From NCBI GenBank assembly GCA_001557035.1, contig LSKJ01000617.1, positions 1 to 16,391 of the forward strand: a stretch of 16,391 nt of DNA. The letters are read 5' to 3'. Positions 13,901 to 16,391 of this stretch are shown one piece after another. The translations under genes were made by a program, and so were the position numbers. The notes beneath the pieces are model-generated. The model was not told where the DNA came from, searched no databases, and saw only the letters and a list, made by a program, of their open reading frames with translations. Positions within the stretch are counted from its first letter, which is position 1, and every line of letters begins with the position of its first letter. This stretch comes from Rhodospirillaceae bacterium CCH5-H10. GTDB taxonomy: Bacteria > Pseudomonadota > Alphaproteobacteria > Reyranellales > Reyranellaceae.

Positions 13901-15106
13901 GTGTGGAGGGCGGCGGTCGCGGCGCTTTTCTTTCTGTTCGTCGTTCCCGCCCTCGGCTTCTGGGGGGCGGTGACCTGGGCCTCGTCGGTGCTGGGTGCAC
14001 TGGCGCTCGTCATCGTCTGGTTCCTGCTGATGCTGGCGGCCGCGCCGCGGCTGCGCAGCCTCTCGCTCCTCCTGTTCACGGTTTCGGTCGGCCTCCTTGC
14101 GGCTGAGCTGCTGCTGCGCAGCGACCTGATGAACCGCTACGTCGAGGAGCGCGATCTCTCCCAGTTCCGTCGCGGGCTGGTGACGACGCTGGAGCCGCTG
14201 ATCGTGCCCGACCCGGCGCTCGCCTATCGGCTGTTACCGGACCGCAAGGCGCGCGCGACCGCGGTCAAGGACGGGCGCACGATCTACGACGTCACCTACA
14301 CGACCGACGGCCACGGCTTCCGCGCTTTGCCGCCCGACGGGAAGCGGGCCGGCGACGTGCCGGTCCTGATCCTGGGCGATTCGTTCGCCTTCGGCGGCGG
14401 CCTGCCCGACGACGAGACGCTGGCCTGGTATCTGCGCGAGGAGTCGGGCGCGAAGCTCCAGCCGGTGAACCTCGCGGTGAAGGGCTACGGCATCCACCAG
14501 GTGCTGCGGCAGCTCGAGATCGGCGAACCGCGGCGGTCGGGCCACCAGCGCTTTCCCTGGGCAGTCCTGTCGATCGTCGACGACCATGTGTTGCGCGTGG
14601 CCGGCCGGGTGCAGTGGCTGCACGACAGTCCGCGCTACGTCGTCGAGCTCGACGGCGCACTGGTGGCGCGCGGCACCTGGGTGCATCCGTCGGACTTCGT
14701 GGAATCGCTGATCGTCGGCTCGCGCCTGTTCGCGCTCGCCTGGAAGGCCTTCGAGGTCGACGAGCCCGGTGAACGGCGCCTGTTCGTCCGGATCCTGCGG
14801 GAGATCGAGACGAGGCTCGCGGCCGACTACGGCGCCCGACTGGTGGTGCTCTATTACGCCGGCGAGACCTGGCGCGGTGATCTCGCGGGCTGGCGGAACA
14901 CGATGGTGCCCTTGCTCTGCGAGGCCGCCGTCCCGGTCCTCGACGTCAACGCGCTGCTGCCGCGGCCACCGCAGCCGGCCGATCGCTTCTACATCGCTGA
15001 CGACGGCCATCCGACAGCACTTCTCAACCGGACCGTCGCCGCGGCGCTGGTCGAGGACTTCAGGCGCGGCACGCTGGAGCGCGGCAGCCTTCGATGTGCC
15101 CGGTGA
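13901..15106 (+). CDS. Membrane-anchored SGNH/GDSL hydrolase-family protein
   Basis: 401 residues from the preferred GTG start. About three N-terminal transmembrane segments lie within residues 3-70 (AALFFLFVVPALGFWGA, LGALALVIVWFLLMLAA, LSLLLFTVSVGLLAAELLL). The rest is a globular SGNH domain: ILGDSFAFGGGLPDDE with G159-D160-S161 as the nucleophile block, NLAVKGYGIHQVLRQLE, and the C-terminal D367-x2-H370 in ADDGHPTALLNRTVA. Family members hydrolyse or transfer acyl groups on cell-surface polymers; the substrate is unknown. The orientation probably places the catalytic domain in the periplasm, an inference. The start is uncertain: no ATG occurs before codon 44, inside the second hydrophobic segment, and no good ribosome-binding site precedes the GTG, 41 nt after the Bug gene stop. 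Coupled translation from the upstream gene is possible. Confidence 0.8.
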   Translation: MWRAAVAALFFLFVVPALGFWGAVTWASSVLGALALVIVWFLLMLAAAPRLRSLSLLLFTVSVGLLAAELLLRSDLMNRYVEERDLSQFRRGLVTTLEPLIVPDPALAYRLLPDRKARATAVKDGRTIYDVTYTTDGHGFRALPPDGKRAGDVPVLILGDSFAFGGGLPDDETLAWYLREESGAKLQPVNLAVKGYGIHQVLRQLEIGEPRRSGHQRFPWAVLSIVDDHVLRVAGRVQWLHDSPRYVVELDGALVARGTWVHPSDFVESLIVGSRLFALAWKAFEVDEPGERRLFVRILREIETRLAADYGARLVVLYYAGETWRGDLAGWRNTMVPLLCEAAVPVLDVNALLPRPPQPADRFYIADDGHPTALLNRTVAAALVEDFRRGTLERGSLRCAR

Positions 15107-15141
15107 TGCCCGGTCTGTGCTAATTCCCTGTCGACGAGGGC

Positions 15142-15149
15142 GGGGGAGA
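15142..15149 (+). promoter_or_regulatory. Ribosome-binding site deciding a GTG start for the universal stress protein
   Basis: GGGGGAGA, with GGAG 7 nt before GTG 15156. The reading frame is open far upstream through the SGNH gene, but family similarity begins directly after this GTG (YKSILAISEGG). Confidence 0.65.
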
Positions 15150-15155
15150 CGGCGC

Positions 15156-15971
15156 GTGTACAAATCCATTCTGGCGATATCCGAAGGCGGCCCCGATGCG
15201 GTCCTGTCGTTCCGCCTCGCCGCGCGTGTCGCGGCGCTGTTCGACGCCACGGTGGACGCGGTGCACTTCTCGGAGGCCCGGCGCGGCGACGCCGACATCG
15301 CGCTTCAGTCGATGCCCTTCCTGAAGACCGATTCCGACACTCGCGTCGAGGCGCGCGCCCGCGAGTCCGAGCGGGCTTACCGCGAGCTGATTGCACCGCT
15401 GGCCGGCGCGACGTTCGCCGGTCCGGGCCTGAAGCGCGACCGGCTGGTCGCCATGGGCCGCGAGTCGAGCCTGCTGCTGCTCGGGCGGCCCGGCACCGAC
15501 CCGGAGAACATTGCGCCCGAGACGGTTCATGCCGCGCTCTACGAATGCGCGCGACCCGTGCTGATCGCGCCGCCTCATACCGACCACCGGCCAATCTCGT
15601 CGGTCGTCGTGGCCTGGAACGGCAGCGCCCAGGCGGCGCGCGCGGTCGGCTATGCAATGCCGTTTCTTGCCAAGGCGCAGAAGGTGACGATTCTGGTGGC
15701 CGGCGCGGCGCCCGACTCCGTCGCGACGCCATTCCTCGTGCGCACGCTCGGCCGTCACGGCATTGCCGCTGCCGTCGAGACGATGGATCCCGGCGATGTG
15801 TCGGGCCGCGCCCGTGGCCGTGCGCTGCTGGAATACACCAGGGAGAAAGGCGCCGGCCTGCTGGTCATGGGCGCCTACGGGCATGGCGGGCTGTCGAATT
15901 TCCTCGGGCTGGGCGGCGCGACGGCGAAGGTCATCGCTTCATGCCCCATGCCGCTTCTGCTGGCGCATTGA
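15156..15971 (+). CDS. Universal stress protein (UspA superfamily, tandem domains)
   Basis: 271 residues, about twice the size of a single UspA domain. The first half (VYKSILAISEGG...) is a degenerate Usp domain without an obvious ATP-binding loop. The second half begins ISSVVVAWNGSAQAARAVGY and ends with VMGAYGHGGLSNFLGLGG (238 onward), then ATAKVI and PMPLLLAH. The loop G239-x2-G242-x10-G253-G254-A-T resembles the ATP-binding G-x2-G-x9-G-(S/T) loop, but the middle spacing is one residue longer, so ATP binding is likely but not certain. Such proteins are cytoplasmic and linked to stress, hypoxia or stationary phase. It follows the SGNH gene after 49 nt and precedes the small open reading frame at 16022 by 50 nt. 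Confidence 0.92.
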   Translation: MYKSILAISEGGPDAVLSFRLAARVAALFDATVDAVHFSEARRGDADIALQSMPFLKTDSDTRVEARARESERAYRELIAPLAGATFAGPGLKRDRLVAMGRESSLLLLGRPGTDPENIAPETVHAALYECARPVLIAPPHTDHRPISSVVVAWNGSAQAARAVGYAMPFLAKAQKVTILVAGAAPDSVATPFLVRTLGRHGIAAAVETMDPGDVSGRARGRALLEYTREKGAGLLVMGAYGHGGLSNFLGLGGATAKVIASCPMPLLLAH

Positions 15972-16021
15972 GTGCGACATGACAAATCGGACTCGGCGTC
16001 CATTGCCCTGTACAAGGAGCG

Positions 16022-16201
16022 ATGAGCAACGAAGCATTCGGCAAGCACATGGTGTGGACGGTGGACCCGCGCACCAAATCTGAAATCGGCATCGGCTATT
16101 CGAGCCTTGTGGAAGCCAAGGCGGAGGCCACCAAGCTGGAGCAGGTGGGATACACGATCCTCCGGATCGTCCCGACGTCGCTGCCCAAGCCCAATTCCTG
16201 A
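16022..16201 (+). CDS. Small protein of unknown function, 59 residues
   Basis: The frame begins MSNEAFGKHMVWTVDPRTKS, continues with EIGIGYSSLVEAKAEATKLE and ends VPTSLPKPNS. The centre predicts a helix (SLVEAKAEATKLEQ) between two short strand-like segments (HMVWTVDP and YTILRIVP), a compact alpha/beta arrangement. AAGGAG (16014-16019) precedes the ATG, though only 2 nt away. A strong intrinsic terminator begins 36 nt after the stop. No family is recognised and no function is claimed. Codon use resembles its neighbours (G/C-ending third positions). It may be a short, highly transcribed unit or the last gene of the USP operon. Confidence 0.7.
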   Translation: MSNEAFGKHMVWTVDPRTKSEIGIGYSSLVEAKAEATKLEQVGYTILRIVPTSLPKPNS

Positions 16202-16236
16202 TTGTTCCCCCCGACAGGGAACTACGGTTTCAAACC

Positions 16237-16265
16237 GCCCGGCGAAGCCATTCGCCGGGCTTTTT
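16237..16265 (+). terminator. Rho-independent terminator
   Basis: A perfect 10-bp stem, GCCCGGCGAA (16237-16246) and TTCGCCGGGC (16251-16260), with a GCCA tetraloop, followed immediately by TTTTT (16261-16265). It ends the transcript containing the 59-residue gene and probably the universal stress protein gene. Confidence 0.93.
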
Positions 16266-16307
16266 CATGGGGTGGTTTTTCTCCGATTCGAGTTCACCCC
16301 GCACCAT

Positions 16308-16353
16308 CCTCATCCTGAGGAGCGCGCCGAAGGCGTGCGTCTCGAAGGATGGG
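16308..16353 (+). repeat. REP-like palindromic repeat, family 1, copy 2
   Basis: Begins CCTCATCCTGAGG and ends TCTCGAAGGATGGG. It differs from the inverted copy at 9-54 at 6 of 46 positions, and four of the six form two compensatory pairs in the hairpin stems. It lies about 40 nt after the terminator. Confidence 0.8.
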
Positions 16354-16373
16354 CAACAAACGTGGTGCTCGTG

Positions 16374-16391
16374 CCCATGCTTCGAGACGGC
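16374..16391 (-). repeat. REP-like palindromic repeat, family 1, copy 3 (cut by window end)
   Basis: CCCATGCTTCGAGACGGC matches the start of the family read in the opposite direction. With copy 2 it makes an inverted pair separated by 20 nt (16354-16373). The rest lies beyond the window. Confidence 0.7.

Noticed and set aside
9..16391. Inverted REP-like repeats near both ends of the window, as if bounding a large mobile element
   Set aside because: Such repeats occur in many copies in these genomes, the enclosed genes are housekeeping or metabolic, no transposase or integrase is present, and the placement reflects where the window was cut.

Overview
The window looks like chromosomal DNA from a high-GC alphaproteobacterium. 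The evidence is the nasA-cysG nitrate assimilation pair, an AapJ-type amino acid binding protein, a Bug/TctC solute-binding protein, a DUF882 peptidase, and short palindromic repeats of the kind seen in Bradyrhizobium/Reyranella-like genomes. A genus (perhaps Reyranella-like) is only a guess. Coding density is high and there is no gap over 300 bases without a gene. No RNA gene, CRISPR array, prophage or transposase gene was found.

Layout. 1-68: a REP-like palindrome. 69-4081: nasA (assimilatory nitrate reductase catalytic subunit with a C-terminal BFD [2Fe-2S] domain), overlapping cysG by one base at TGATG; CysG makes the siroheme needed by nitrite reductase, which is probably encoded just upstream of the window. 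4124-5366: an exported DUF882/MepK-like peptidase followed 4 nt later by a YmdB-type macrodomain protein. 5369-5816: a repeat-rich region in which a 95-residue GIY-YIG nuclease gene on the minus strand sits exactly between inverted repeats. 5814-6389 (minus): a DUF924 protein, divergent from 6437-9023, a formylglycine-type sulfatase/phosphonate monoester hydrolase-like enzyme followed by a long GST-like protein. 9108-9941: a monoacylglycerol-lipase-like alpha/beta hydrolase. 10063-11244: an AapJ-like binding protein without permease genes. 11384-12763: a membrane-anchored class III adenylate cyclase. 12873-13859: a Bug-family binding protein. 13901-15106: a membrane-anchored SGNH/GDSL protein. 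15156-15971: a tandem universal stress protein. 16022-16201: a 59-residue unknown protein with a clear intrinsic terminator at 16237-16265. 16308-16391: an inverted pair of the same REP-like repeat as at the left end.

Most genes are ordinary core or accessory metabolism. The most unusual structure is at 5369-5746. A 288-bp GIY-YIG open reading frame is bounded with zero spacing on both sides by a 12-bp inverted repeat; the outer ends carry a 13-bp inverted repeat. One repeat copy supplies the Shine-Dalgarno sequence and the other lies flush against the stop codon. A third copy of the repeat lies flush against the stop codon of the neighbouring DUF924 gene. This resembles a small repeat-plus-nuclease unit, possibly mobile, analogous to REP/RAYT units but with a GIY-YIG enzyme instead of a transposase. 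That function is inference. A second, unrelated repeat family at the window ends shows compensatory base changes between copies, so its hairpin shape appears to be conserved.
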